Source: Endotrypanum monterogeii
Lineage: Eukaryota > Euglenozoa > Kinetoplastea > Trypanosomatida > Trypanosomatidae
Assembly (NCBI GenBank): GCA_000333855.2
Contig: CM007320.1
Location: 993,821 to 1,057,820 of the forward strand
DNA: 64,000 nucleotides
Reading direction: 5' to 3'
Below, one piece after another: positions 19,847-28,468 of this stretch; positions within the stretch are counted from its first letter, which is position 1; each line of letters begins with the position of its first letter. Made by a program: the position numbers and the translations under genes. Under the pieces are notes generated by a model, which saw only the letters and a program-made list of their open reading frames with translations, was not told the DNA's origin and searched no databases.

Positions 19847-21865
19847 ATGAGCTCATTTGGGGGAAATGTTGGCCTCGATGAAGAAATGTCATGTGCCCCT
19901 CAGCGGCCACTGCGCGTGCGCACCATCGAGATTTTATGGCACTGCAATGAACGAAATGAAGAAGCGGAACTTCTAGGTCTGCAGAGCAGCATGACGGAGG
20001 GCATCACAAGTGTTGACTACAACCCTCGATGCCATCGCCTCGTGACCACCGGTGGCGATGGAAACATTCGCCTGTGGGAAATTCGTGTGAAAGCGGTCGA
20101 TGCGTGGCTGGAAAACCACGCGAACGACATGCTGGCTTGCTGTCGTCATCTGTGCCGTATGCGCGCCTCTTGGATGCCGCTGACAGCGCGTTGGTCACCA
20201 CATGGGCAGATCATAGCAAGTGCACATTGTGACGGAAAAGTTTGCCTATGGTGGCGCGACTCAACCAGCGGATTACCAGCCGCAGCAACAGCAACAAATG
20301 TGAACAGCAGCAGCAGCAGCACTCTACCGGACACATCCGACGACCCAGACCTGGACGTCGAAGAGTGGAAGGCGTACCGCCACCTGAGTGGACACATAAG
20401 CGACGTATATGACATCTGCTTCTCCGCTGACTCACGCTACCTGCTGAGCGGAGCTGGCGATGGCAGCATCTCCATTCACGACCTGGAAGGCTCAACCATG
20501 CCAGTGCTACAGCTCACCGACCTACACACGAAGTTCTGCCGTGGTGTTGCGTGGGACCCTTGGACTCGATATCTTCATACCTTTGGGTGTGGGCCATCGT
20601 TGCTCTGCTTCACGCACGTTCCCAGGAGCGAGGGTCAGAACAGACGCATGCACCTCGCTGGCAAGCGCAAGTGTCAGGGAGACTACATTGGTGAATCGTG
20701 TGCACTTTCATCTCGCCGACTCTCTTGGTCACCAGATGGCCTGCTGCTTGCCGTACCCTATGGCAAAGTTAAAAAGGCTGCACAGCAGCAGACGCCAAGC
20801 TCAGAAACTTTGCTGGCCTCCATCGAGGCCAAGGAGAAGGTCGAAGTGGCGCTGCAGGCAAAAAAGGATCATCCGGAAGGCGACTCAACGCCGAGCCACA
20901 AAACCGAGGCGGACATCGGTAAAAAACACCACGTGCACACCATAGTCAGCGGAGACCCCGACGAAGACACGCCTGATGACATGCTACATTGTGTGTATAT
21001 TTACACTCGAGATGCACCGGATAAGATTGCCTGTCGACTCGGAGTGCGCGGGTTCAATGAAGTGCGTGGCGTCTTGTGGGCGCCGTGCTTCCTTGAGCCG
21101 TTGCCAGCCAACAAGGGGCTCCCGGTGGAACTGCAACGGCCCACAGCACCATTGAGTTCGGCAGTTGATGCTGCCGCCGCAGAATCGACCCCGACCTGCT
21201 CGTCGTCACGTCCGCGCAGCGCCAGCCCTGCAACGGCGGGTGCTCTGCCTACGCAGCAGCAGGCGACGGCCGTCGGAATCCCAGATCCCTCGGTATCACA
21301 CATGAAGGAAGTGGAGGCAGCACGTCAGTGCTGCGGATCGTGGGGACCGGCCGACTACCGAATGGCGCTGGCCGTGTGGACCTCGGATGCCGTCATCGTC
21401 TACACCACGGACAGCAGCTCTCGCCACAGTGACTTCACTGATTTGCACATGCGCAGCATCACTGATGTTGCTTGGAGCCACGACGCAACCCACCTCTACA
21501 CCGCCTCTCTCGACGGGTACATCAGTGTCATAGCGTTTGGCGACTCCCTGGCTTCGGCGCATCGACTGCCACTCTTCTCGACATCGCCGGCGGTGCAGTC
21601 GCTGTGTGAACTCCTGGAACGAATTGATCGAATTGGAATCGATATAGAGAATGGACGCACCAACAGCAGAGGGTGCGTTGCAAGGAAGGAGACGAAGACT
21701 GGAGGCGTTGCCTCTTCCGAAGCTGCAGAAGCGGCGACCAGCGTCGCGGTTGTACGGAAGAAAAGGAAGGTGCAAAAGATTGGCGGTGATACCACGTCAT
21801 CGTCTGTGCCAGTGACGAGGGACGTGGACGTGCAGCAGCTAGAAGCTCTCTTGACCGACATTTGA
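19847..21865 (+). CDS. Chromatin assembly factor 1 subunit B (p60)-like WD40 protein
   Basis: Predicted protein of 672 residues. Residues 22-34 (RVRTIEILWHCNE) match the start typical of CAF-1 p60/Cac2, whose orthologues begin MK-x-x-T-x-E-I-x-WH. WD repeats follow: GITSVDYNP...GGDGNIRLWEI, HGQIIASAHCDGKVCLWW, LSGHISDVYDICFSADSRYL...GDGSISIHDL, a CAF-1-type blade with FCRGVAWDPW and a late blade SITDVAWSHDATHLYTASLDGYISVI. Low-complexity inserts (Ser-, Ala- and Lys-rich) lie between blades. The C-terminal ~80 residues are basic and contain a nuclear-localisation-like KKRKVQK. CAF-1 deposits H3-H4 on newly replicated DNA; p60 is the WD40 subunit that binds p150 and ASF1. A HIRA-like protein is the main alternative, but its N-terminal signature differs. 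Confidence 0.75.
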   Translation: MSSFGGNVGLDEEMSCAPQRPLRVRTIEILWHCNERNEEAELLGLQSSMTEGITSVDYNPRCHRLVTTGGDGNIRLWEIRVKAVDAWLENHANDMLACCRHLCRMRASWMPLTARWSPHGQIIASAHCDGKVCLWWRDSTSGLPAAATATNVNSSSSSTLPDTSDDPDLDVEEWKAYRHLSGHISDVYDICFSADSRYLLSGAGDGSISIHDLEGSTMPVLQLTDLHTKFCRGVAWDPWTRYLHTFGCGPSLLCFTHVPRSEGQNRRMHLAGKRKCQGDYIGESCALSSRRLSWSPDGLLLAVPYGKVKKAAQQQTPSSETLLASIEAKEKVEVALQAKKDHPEGDSTPSHKTEADIGKKHHVHTIVSGDPDEDTPDDMLHCVYIYTRDAPDKIACRLGVRGFNEVRGVLWAPCFLEPLPANKGLPVELQRPTAPLSSAVDAAAAESTPTCSSSRPRSASPATAGALPTQQQATAVGIPDPSVSHMKEVEAARQCCGSWGPADYRMALAVWTSDAVIVYTTDSSSRHSDFTDLHMRSITDVAWSHDATHLYTASLDGYISVIAFGDSLASAHRLPLFSTSPAVQSLCELLERIDRIGIDIENGRTNSRGCVARKETKTGGVASSEAAEAATSVAVVRKKRKVQKIGGDTTSSSVPVTRDVDVQQLEALLTDI

Positions 21866-22563
21866 GGCAAAGGTTTGTTCTTGTCGGCAAAGCGGTGAGG
21901 GGTATGGATATCGAAAGCGGCGTTATCGTCACACACACACACCTCTTCCTCCTCCCCCCCCTTCTCCTCTATAGGACGTACATGCATCATAGAAACCATG
22001 TTCCTCAAGTATCGGTCAACGTTGAGCTGAGGAATGCATGCGCATAGGACCCCCACTGAAAGGTGCTCCCTTCCCCTTATGGTGTTGTAGTGTTGTTCTT
22101 TCGTGATCTGCTCTCGAATCGCGTAACCCTTTTGGATATTAGTCCTTTGCTCAGCAAAGGGATTGAATAGCAGCCAATGGGTCATTGAAGCACACTTGTT
22201 TTTTTTTTTTGCTGAGGAGGGTTTCTTCATTGCCACTTATCGTGCGCCTTGGGAATCTTTTTCTTGGAGAGTACCCCCCCCCCTTCGCTCACCACCACCA
22301 GTGGTGAAAACGGACATCCCTCACAATCAAGAGGACAAGAAGAGGGAGGGACATGTATTCTTTCTCCTTTTGCCTTACATGACCCAGAGGCCGTCCGCTG
22401 CACCCGGGCGTTGAGCAAGACTCGTCTTCTCTTCTGTTGCCCACTCCATGATAGCCACAGCCCTCTTGCCCTTTTCTCTCTTCTCCCCCGTAAACTCCTC
22501 TACGCATTTTTTTTTTTGTATGGGTGGCTTTATCCTGTATCTGCCTCGGACACACAGATCAAA
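21866..22563. other. Intergenic region
   Basis: No gene seen. T-runs at 22199-22210 and 22507-22517. AG at 22556-22557 gives a very short (6-nt) 5' UTR for the nucleoporin-like gene; an earlier AG is also possible. Confidence 0.55.
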
Positions 22564-25266
22564 ATGTTTAGCTCCACCTCTGATATCGCCTCTCGGCGGT
22601 TCGGCATCCCTGGCCCCAGGGGCTACGACGACAGCTCTGCCCTGCGCGTCATGCCCTCCACAGGTGATCCCACCGATGAAGTTCGCGCCTCGCTCGCCAG
22701 CCTCACGGCACGGGCACACAGACTCGTATCTGAGAGAGACGGGGAACCCCTTCTGCGCAACGGGTTCGGCTTGTTCGAGGCCTCTCGTAAGGCTGCCGAA
22801 GAGGCACGGCACCAGGCGAGCAAGTGCCAGTCCACAGGCGAAGGATACGCCCCAGCGACCCACGCATCGGTGGAGCTGTTCATGACACAGCATCTGGGCT
22901 TTGACGCGCAAGCGCAACAACGTCTGTTGAAGCAGCTTCAGCAGCGCCAGGCCCAACTAGGTGTTGATCTGGGTCCGATCGATACTATGCCCGGGACGGA
23001 AGGCTCAGGCTTCATGGGGATCGCGGACGTGGACGCTGTGGTGGCAGAACTGAAGAACGACATCCTGCTCGACGTTCAGCAGGCCGTCCATCGACGGCAA
23101 ACAAGCATCGTGCGGGACCAAGTCGACACCCTCTTCAAGGCTGCCTGGCACCCCCTCTACGTGCGCATCGCGGACGACTATGAGGCGCTGTCTATGGAGG
23201 CAAACGAACTAGCCGCTGGTAAGACTGGAGCCAGTGGTCGCCTGTTCTCCACCGGCACTGCCACCTCGCCCACGAGCGCGTTGGCCGGTGTCAACAAGGG
23301 CTCTCAGTATTCTCTGGTGGAAATGCTGAACAGTGACTCTGCATTGGCCACGGAGCTAAACCGACGCGTTGCCGCCTTTGCCGGCATTGTCGAAGAATAC
23401 TCGCCAGCGCAGTGGGCCGCACACTTTACTGCGTACGTCACTGAGACATCGCTGAGCGGAGCAGATGACTTGACAGTGTTGTGGGCGTCAATCCTGCAGA
23501 TGATCGAACAGATACAGCGACGGGGCTCTGAGGCCGACATTCTCTCCTACGTGGCTAGCAGCCGGCGCGTCATGGAGCGCAAGTCACTGAGTCGATTGCT
23601 GGAGCGGATGTTGCGCATGGACCCCCTGCGATTTGAGGAAGTTGAGAATATGAGTGCATCACACCTGATGGACATTATCTCGCGCTCGTGTGGCGCATCA
23701 AACAACTGGATGCACGCTTTCGTTGCGATGCGGGTGGGTCGCTACGACGTGGCACAGCTGGCGGTTGACGCCATCGGGATTCGATCTGTGAGCGATGCGA
23801 TGGCCAAGATGGCTGCAACACCTCCAGCCGATCGCAATGCCATAGCGCCTGCGTCTGATATTCTGTCTGTATACGACGAGGCGAAGACAAAGGAAGACCC
23901 ATATCGGCAGGCGGTGCTGATGGTGTTACTCGCTGGTCGAACAGGAGAGAACCCGGCAAGTGTGCTGCGCACCATGCTGAATTTGGCGCAGAAGGTGACA
24001 GAATCGCTGGAAGACGCCCTGTGGTTAAGACTCTCTTGCATCCGTGGGGTGGAAATTTCCGCACAAATTTCACCTGTCCAGTCCCTCCACACGCTTCAGC
24101 GTGCAGTTCTTGATGATATGCAAGAGCTGGTAAGTATCACGAAGGGAAACGCGTGTCGTCTTGCATCATTTCTCATGCATGCCTTGCTTCCCTCAACAGG
24201 TCTGCGGCTTCTGTTGGAGAACAACATTACCCACGTAGATGGGTTCCACATGGCACTGTGTTTCAGCGCACAAAACCTCTTACAGGGAAGGCTGCATTCT
24301 TCTCTCGAGGCTCCGATCGATATTGCTCGTCATATGAACCGGTACTGTTCTGTGGTGCTGCTAGATGTCGACCGCCGCATTCGTGCTGCGGCATTTGCGG
24401 GAACAGCAGTGTTTGCCTACTTCCACAAGAGTGGTCTGACGGGGGCATTCGTGGAGTACTGCCTGAAGGACATTATTTGCACACGGCTACTGGGCTCACG
24501 CAACTCGGTGGCAGGTCAAGATGGACTGTTGCTGCGGCCCGGCACTGGTGCACTCTCAGAAGCGCTGTTGAAAGCGCTTGTCCAGGTGGCAGAGGCCGCC
24601 TCAGCCCGCAGCGAAATCACAAAGGCCACCCACGTGCTGCTAACGGTCGTCTTCCTCGCCACCGAACTTCGGCGACCAGAGCTACAGCAGCGGGCTCTTC
24701 GGCGTGCAGTTCAGGTAATGTCGCCGTCTTTGGCTCAGGTGCTGCATCTGCCATCGCACAGCAGCATCGTATCAGACGTCCTATCGCAGGCGGTGCAGCT
24801 GCAGCACGCAGTCAATACTGTTCAACATAATTTGCCCGTCGAAACCAGCGGCGCGCAGGACTACAAAACGTTTGAGCAGCTCTGCCGCATGGCTGACGTG
24901 TACGCTTTTAATGCCAATAGCAACCCTGGTGCCGCTGTGGACACGTTCATGCAGCTGCCGTTTGTGCCGCCGCCAAACAGTTCTGTGATGGGCGGATTGG
25001 ACGCCTATGTTGAGGCGTACTGTAACGCACCGAACAGCATACAGCTTGGCGCAAGTGCGGTGCTACAGATCGCCATCTCGGCAGCAGGGCAGCTTCTTGA
25101 ACATTCCACACGCAACTGTGCCGGCGGCGGCGTCGACGTTGATGACAAGAGACTTCGCCTGTTGCACCGAATGCAAACTATAATAGAATGGGTTCGTCAG
25201 TGCTGCGCGCGAAACAGTGTTGCATACCCCGCCGTCGCAGAGGAATTCGAACGCACGTATCTGTGA
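22564..25266 (+). CDS. Nucleoporin of the NUP93/NIC96 family
   Basis: Predicted protein of 900 residues, close to the usual size of NUP93/NIC96, and helical throughout. Family-like features: an N-terminal segment VELFMTQHLGFDAQAQQRLLKQL, comparable with the A-x-x-L-L-x-x-x-G-I-D-A-E-x-L block of Nup93; a helix of the kind ELKNDILLDVQQAVHRRQ preceding the solenoid; and repeated motifs such as WMHAFVAMRVGRYDVAQLAVDAIG and YRQAVLMVLLAGRTGENPASVL, which fit the Nic96 alpha-solenoid (paired helices with L-R-x-G). NUP93 anchors the inner ring of the nuclear pore and binds NUP205, NUP155 and NUP62 partners; kinetoplastids are known to have one orthologue. The frame stays open upstream without an ATG; ATG 22564 is the first. 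The assignment is from pattern memory and should be confirmed by a profile search. Confidence 0.6.
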   Translation: MFSSTSDIASRRFGIPGPRGYDDSSALRVMPSTGDPTDEVRASLASLTARAHRLVSERDGEPLLRNGFGLFEASRKAAEEARHQASKCQSTGEGYAPATHASVELFMTQHLGFDAQAQQRLLKQLQQRQAQLGVDLGPIDTMPGTEGSGFMGIADVDAVVAELKNDILLDVQQAVHRRQTSIVRDQVDTLFKAAWHPLYVRIADDYEALSMEANELAAGKTGASGRLFSTGTATSPTSALAGVNKGSQYSLVEMLNSDSALATELNRRVAAFAGIVEEYSPAQWAAHFTAYVTETSLSGADDLTVLWASILQMIEQIQRRGSEADILSYVASSRRVMERKSLSRLLERMLRMDPLRFEEVENMSASHLMDIISRSCGASNNWMHAFVAMRVGRYDVAQLAVDAIGIRSVSDAMAKMAATPPADRNAIAPASDILSVYDEAKTKEDPYRQAVLMVLLAGRTGENPASVLRTMLNLAQKVTESLEDALWLRLSCIRGVEISAQISPVQSLHTLQRAVLDDMQELVSITKGNACRLASFLMHALLPSTGLRLLLENNITHVDGFHMALCFSAQNLLQGRLHSSLEAPIDIARHMNRYCSVVLLDVDRRIRAAAFAGTAVFAYFHKSGLTGAFVEYCLKDIICTRLLGSRNSVAGQDGLLLRPGTGALSEALLKALVQVAEAASARSEITKATHVLLTVVFLATELRRPELQQRALRRAVQVMSPSLAQVLHLPSHSSIVSDVLSQAVQLQHAVNTVQHNLPVETSGAQDYKTFEQLCRMADVYAFNANSNPGAAVDTFMQLPFVPPPNSSVMGGLDAYVEAYCNAPNSIQLGASAVLQIAISAAGQLLEHSTRNCAGGGVDVDDKRLRLLHRMQTIIEWVRQCCARNSVAYPAVAEEFERTYL

Positions 25267-25539
25267 TTAAAAGATAAGCACAATGCCTATATGAATACAC
25301 ATCCTTCGCTCCTGCGCACCTCCTTCCCACTAGGCCGCACCCACCCCTCCCCATCACTTGTTGTGCGGTTTTCTCAGAGCTTTCTTGCACTAGTAACCGT
25401 GACTTCCAAAGTCTACGAGTAGGCCCGCGAGAGGGAGTGAGATTATGCGGGAAAAAGGAGGTGGTGGGGGTCCTTGCACGCCTGATATACTGTTCGTAAG
25501 AGTCTTGTGTAGGTCTCCTCCCCCCCCCCATGTGTGTGT

Positions 25540-25570
<31 letters not shown>

Positions 25571-26156
25571 CCCCCCTGTATGACATTCTGTACACTGAAT
25601 AACAGATAAGTACATCCAAGAAACGGTAGTGCCGCCACACCGGACTATAGGGAGCACAAAGGAGGAGCACCTATGTATCTTTGAGTATGCTCGCGCGACG
25701 AGGTGTGAGCGAAGGAATGTCTATTTGGGGGGGGAGGGGGATTTTTTTTTTTTGTTGTGTGTGTGTAATACCCCCAGTCAGAGATGAGTTTGCACGTCAG
25801 GACCCTCATTCTAACATACAAGTTGAAAAAAAAAACATCACCCACTAGCACTGCAAACTAACACCCTGTGTGTGTGAAGATGGTTTGTTCCCAACACTCC
25901 CTTCCTCCCACACCCCTCGGATGATGCATCAATATCGACGGTTCCCTGCGGGATAGTCGTCTACTGTCCTCGCCCTCTGGCTTTTACTTGTACGATATAT
26001 AAGTTGCGCGTAAAGAGATCATGGTAACCTGAACCCTCTCCATCTCCGCTCATGCATTTGCCACACACGTACATTCGATGCATGTTACAACACACCTACT
26101 TCTCACACGTGCACCCTCTTTCACTCTGTGCCAGCCCCCTGATGTGTACATGAACG
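25267..26156. other. Intergenic region with GT tract
   Basis: No gene seen. (GT)n at about 25530-25570, C- and G-runs near 25519 and 25727, a T-run at 25742-25753. The pyrimidine-rich CACCCTCTTTCACTCTGTGCCAG stretch gives AG at 26133-26134, a likely acceptor for the next gene. Confidence 0.55.
26113..26134 (+). promoter_or_regulatory. Predicted trans-splice acceptor, SNAPC1-like gene
   Basis: Pyrimidine-rich tract ending in CCAG, AG at 26133-26134, 23 nt before ATG 26157. Two other ATGs (26142 and 26150) lie between acceptor and the main start. Confidence 0.5.
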
Positions 26157-27209
26157 ATGCCGCGGGATACGGATCTGGAGCGACTGACGGCATTCGCCAA
26201 GGACTTCGCCCATCTGTACGCGCGATTTGCCAACAACTTTAACGACACTGCGAATGTCACTATTGACGGCTTTGCAGAGCTGTTCGATGCAAGCCACATC
26301 GAATATCTACACTACTGCGGAGGCACCACTCTCGACCGTCCATTCTTCCCTGCTATTACTTGCGAGCTTCTCATGCTGAGCTCTGCCTACCTGTCGATTC
26401 CAGAGGCGGTGGCACCACGTGGAGCTCGCACGTTTGGGCTACTTCTCAGCTTATTTCTTTACTCCACTCAGCCGGCACGACAGCAATCGGACGTGTCTGA
26501 TACCCTCGCAAACGAAAGGGCGCCAACGCAGGTCGCCTCAGCAGAGGTCTCACCTCTGGAACATGCACCAACTCGGAGTCGAGGACGACAAGCAGCCCGG
26601 ATCAAAATGGCGACGGACACCCACGCCAACTCAAGTACTCAGCAGCAAGAGCCTGGTAGTGCAGGAGCTGGGACCGGAGCCACAGCCCCCCCGTCTCCAC
26701 CTGTGCCATCGTCTCTGTGTCTTCCGCTGCAGGCAGTGCCAATAAGTGTCAGTTGCATGCGACTGCTGCTTTCCCGTCTGATTATCGACACAGGATCCGG
26801 CGCCATATCTGGGAATTCCTCTGTTGTGGCCTTGCCTCCGGAGACCGCAGCAGCCGTCTCATCAACGCCCGCCTCGTTGGCTCATTTGTCTCACACTGAA
26901 GCCAAAGTCGTGTTGGCGCTGCGCCGCGCAGGCGCGTGGCACATCGAACCCTATTTGCAGCAGGGAAAGCACATTACTGCCCTCTTGTCGGCACATCAAG
27001 CATGTGCCGTGCCGCTCGTGCAGCACGTCACCCCTGTCCAGCCAACCCTGTTTGCTGCCACGCTGACAGCACGCTCCATGCTGCAAGCGTCAGCGGCACC
27101 AGAGGAAATAGGTGGGACGGATAGCCTTTTTCGCAATCCCGAATTTGTGCGTCTGCGGCAAAAGTATGAAGCGGTGCGCCGGCAACTGCTGCTTGGTGAA
27201 GACGAGTGA
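26157..27209 (+). CDS. SNAPc subunit 1 (SNAP43)-like protein
   Basis: Predicted protein of 350 residues. The N-terminal ~100 residues resemble SNAPC1/SNAP43: DLERLTAFAKDFAHLYARFANN, then TIDGFAELFDASHIEYLHYCG, then a helical stretch ending RTFGLLLSLFLYSTQP. That stretch parallels the family's F-x-x-x-W ... R-x-G-x-L-Y-x-L-Y-x-L-Y-x-T-Q block. A low-complexity Ala/Thr/Gln-rich linker (about 105-185) follows, then a second conserved part (ISVSCMRLLLSRLI, VVLALRRAGAWHIEPYL). In trypanosomatids a small nuclear RNA-activating complex (tSNAPc) is known to drive spliced-leader and snRNA transcription; this could be one of its subunits. The evidence is moderate. Upstream ATGs at 26142 (four-codon frame ending TGA) and 26150 (out of frame, overlapping) may dampen translation. 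Confidence 0.45.
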   Translation: MPRDTDLERLTAFAKDFAHLYARFANNFNDTANVTIDGFAELFDASHIEYLHYCGGTTLDRPFFPAITCELLMLSSAYLSIPEAVAPRGARTFGLLLSLFLYSTQPARQQSDVSDTLANERAPTQVASAEVSPLEHAPTRSRGRQAARIKMATDTHANSSTQQQEPGSAGAGTGATAPPSPPVPSSLCLPLQAVPISVSCMRLLLSRLIIDTGSGAISGNSSVVALPPETAAAVSSTPASLAHLSHTEAKVVLALRRAGAWHIEPYLQQGKHITALLSAHQACAVPLVQHVTPVQPTLFAATLTARSMLQASAAPEEIGGTDSLFRNPEFVRLRQKYEAVRRQLLLGEDE

Positions 27210-28468
27210 AGACTACGGCGCAGGTGTCAGCAATGTCTCTGAGTATCAATAAAAGCTGTCACCCTTTTTCAGCGCCGCAACGCCCCCTATCTCCTCCCTT
27301 TGTAGTTATAAGTGAACCAGATTCTGGGAACCCTATTAGAACACTGGCGATGGCGGCTACCTCGACGTTGTGCCAAGGTTCAGTGCCCGGTCATGCAGAA
27401 AACCCAAGCGTGCGTGCTACACCGAGTCCGGAAGGATTGCGGCAGGTACCTCAATACTGGCAATCAAATTCACAGCTCGCACCATCATTAGCAATCTGTG
27501 GGGAGAGAAGATATTCGTCGACTCTCCTGCTCGTGCAGGCGTGCACTGTCCTGCATGTGTTAACTCCTCATTCTCTCCATCGTGAGGGATATTAAATAGA
27601 ATCCAGAAAATACTGCCCAAGCGAAGGAATGTGTGGTGGTATGGGCGATGGATTACCGTTAAAGAGTTGAGCACTCAAGACAAATGCCTGCACATATATA
27701 TATCATCGCAGATGACGACTGCGCCGCCCTTTTAGGTCCCGGTAATGGACAACCTCCAGGCCCAATGAAAAACACAGAACCGGAGCACCTGTAAGTGGAA
27801 GAATACAGCATCACGTCAACGGCACTAGCACCCTCTGACAGATTCCTAGCAATCGCTCCCTCGAGACGGGGGTATCCAGCAGGAGTGTCGCTTCCGGTGG
27901 ACACATCTGGGCCGAGGATAGATCACCTCTCAGCCCCACGGCAGTTCGGAAGAAAAAGGCGAATTTTTAGGCGCAATAGCCTCAAACGCGCCAAATATTT
28001 GTGCAGGACTTGATTTATCAGAAATGGACTTGGACCACTAAGACAGGACACGTGCAGGTTAACCAGCACAGGAAAGAAAACACACACACACACGGCCAAC
28101 CAAAACCTTACCCCTGACCTCCTTTGAAGGAGTGATGTCACGATTAGGGTCAGAAAGCCCCACCAGGAAAAGGGAGGTCTCACTAAAGTGTCAAAGGAAG
28201 TGAAAAAGAAAACAACTTTGATCTCCCCTTGCAGACATGCCTCCTGTGCTGGCTATACAGTGTACATTTATGCCCCGTCAATGCCTCCATCAGCATCCTC
28301 CATACAGCCTCCTCCCCCTTCTCTCTCCTTTCTTCCCACGCTGCCTCGAATAGATCATCTTCGCTGTGAAGAAAAAAAAACGCTATAGATCACGTGCTCA
28401 TTCGAGCATTTTGTGTGGCACAAGTGAGAGACACGCACCCCTGGCCTCCCTCTCGCCCTCATCGCACG
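27210..28468. other. Intergenic region, weakly coding-like patches
   Basis: No supportable gene. A 71-codon frame at 27370-27585 and short frames at 27795-28013 have near-coding composition but no homologue I recognise and no clear splice signal. A CA tract lies at 28079-28093. The pyrimidine tract 28307-28340 with AG at 28352-28353 is the probable acceptor for the helicase gene. Confidence 0.45.

Noticed and set aside
27370..27585. 71-codon frame with coding-like composition
   Set aside because: No recognised family, no nearby polypyrimidine tract and competing frames on the other strand; too weak to call.
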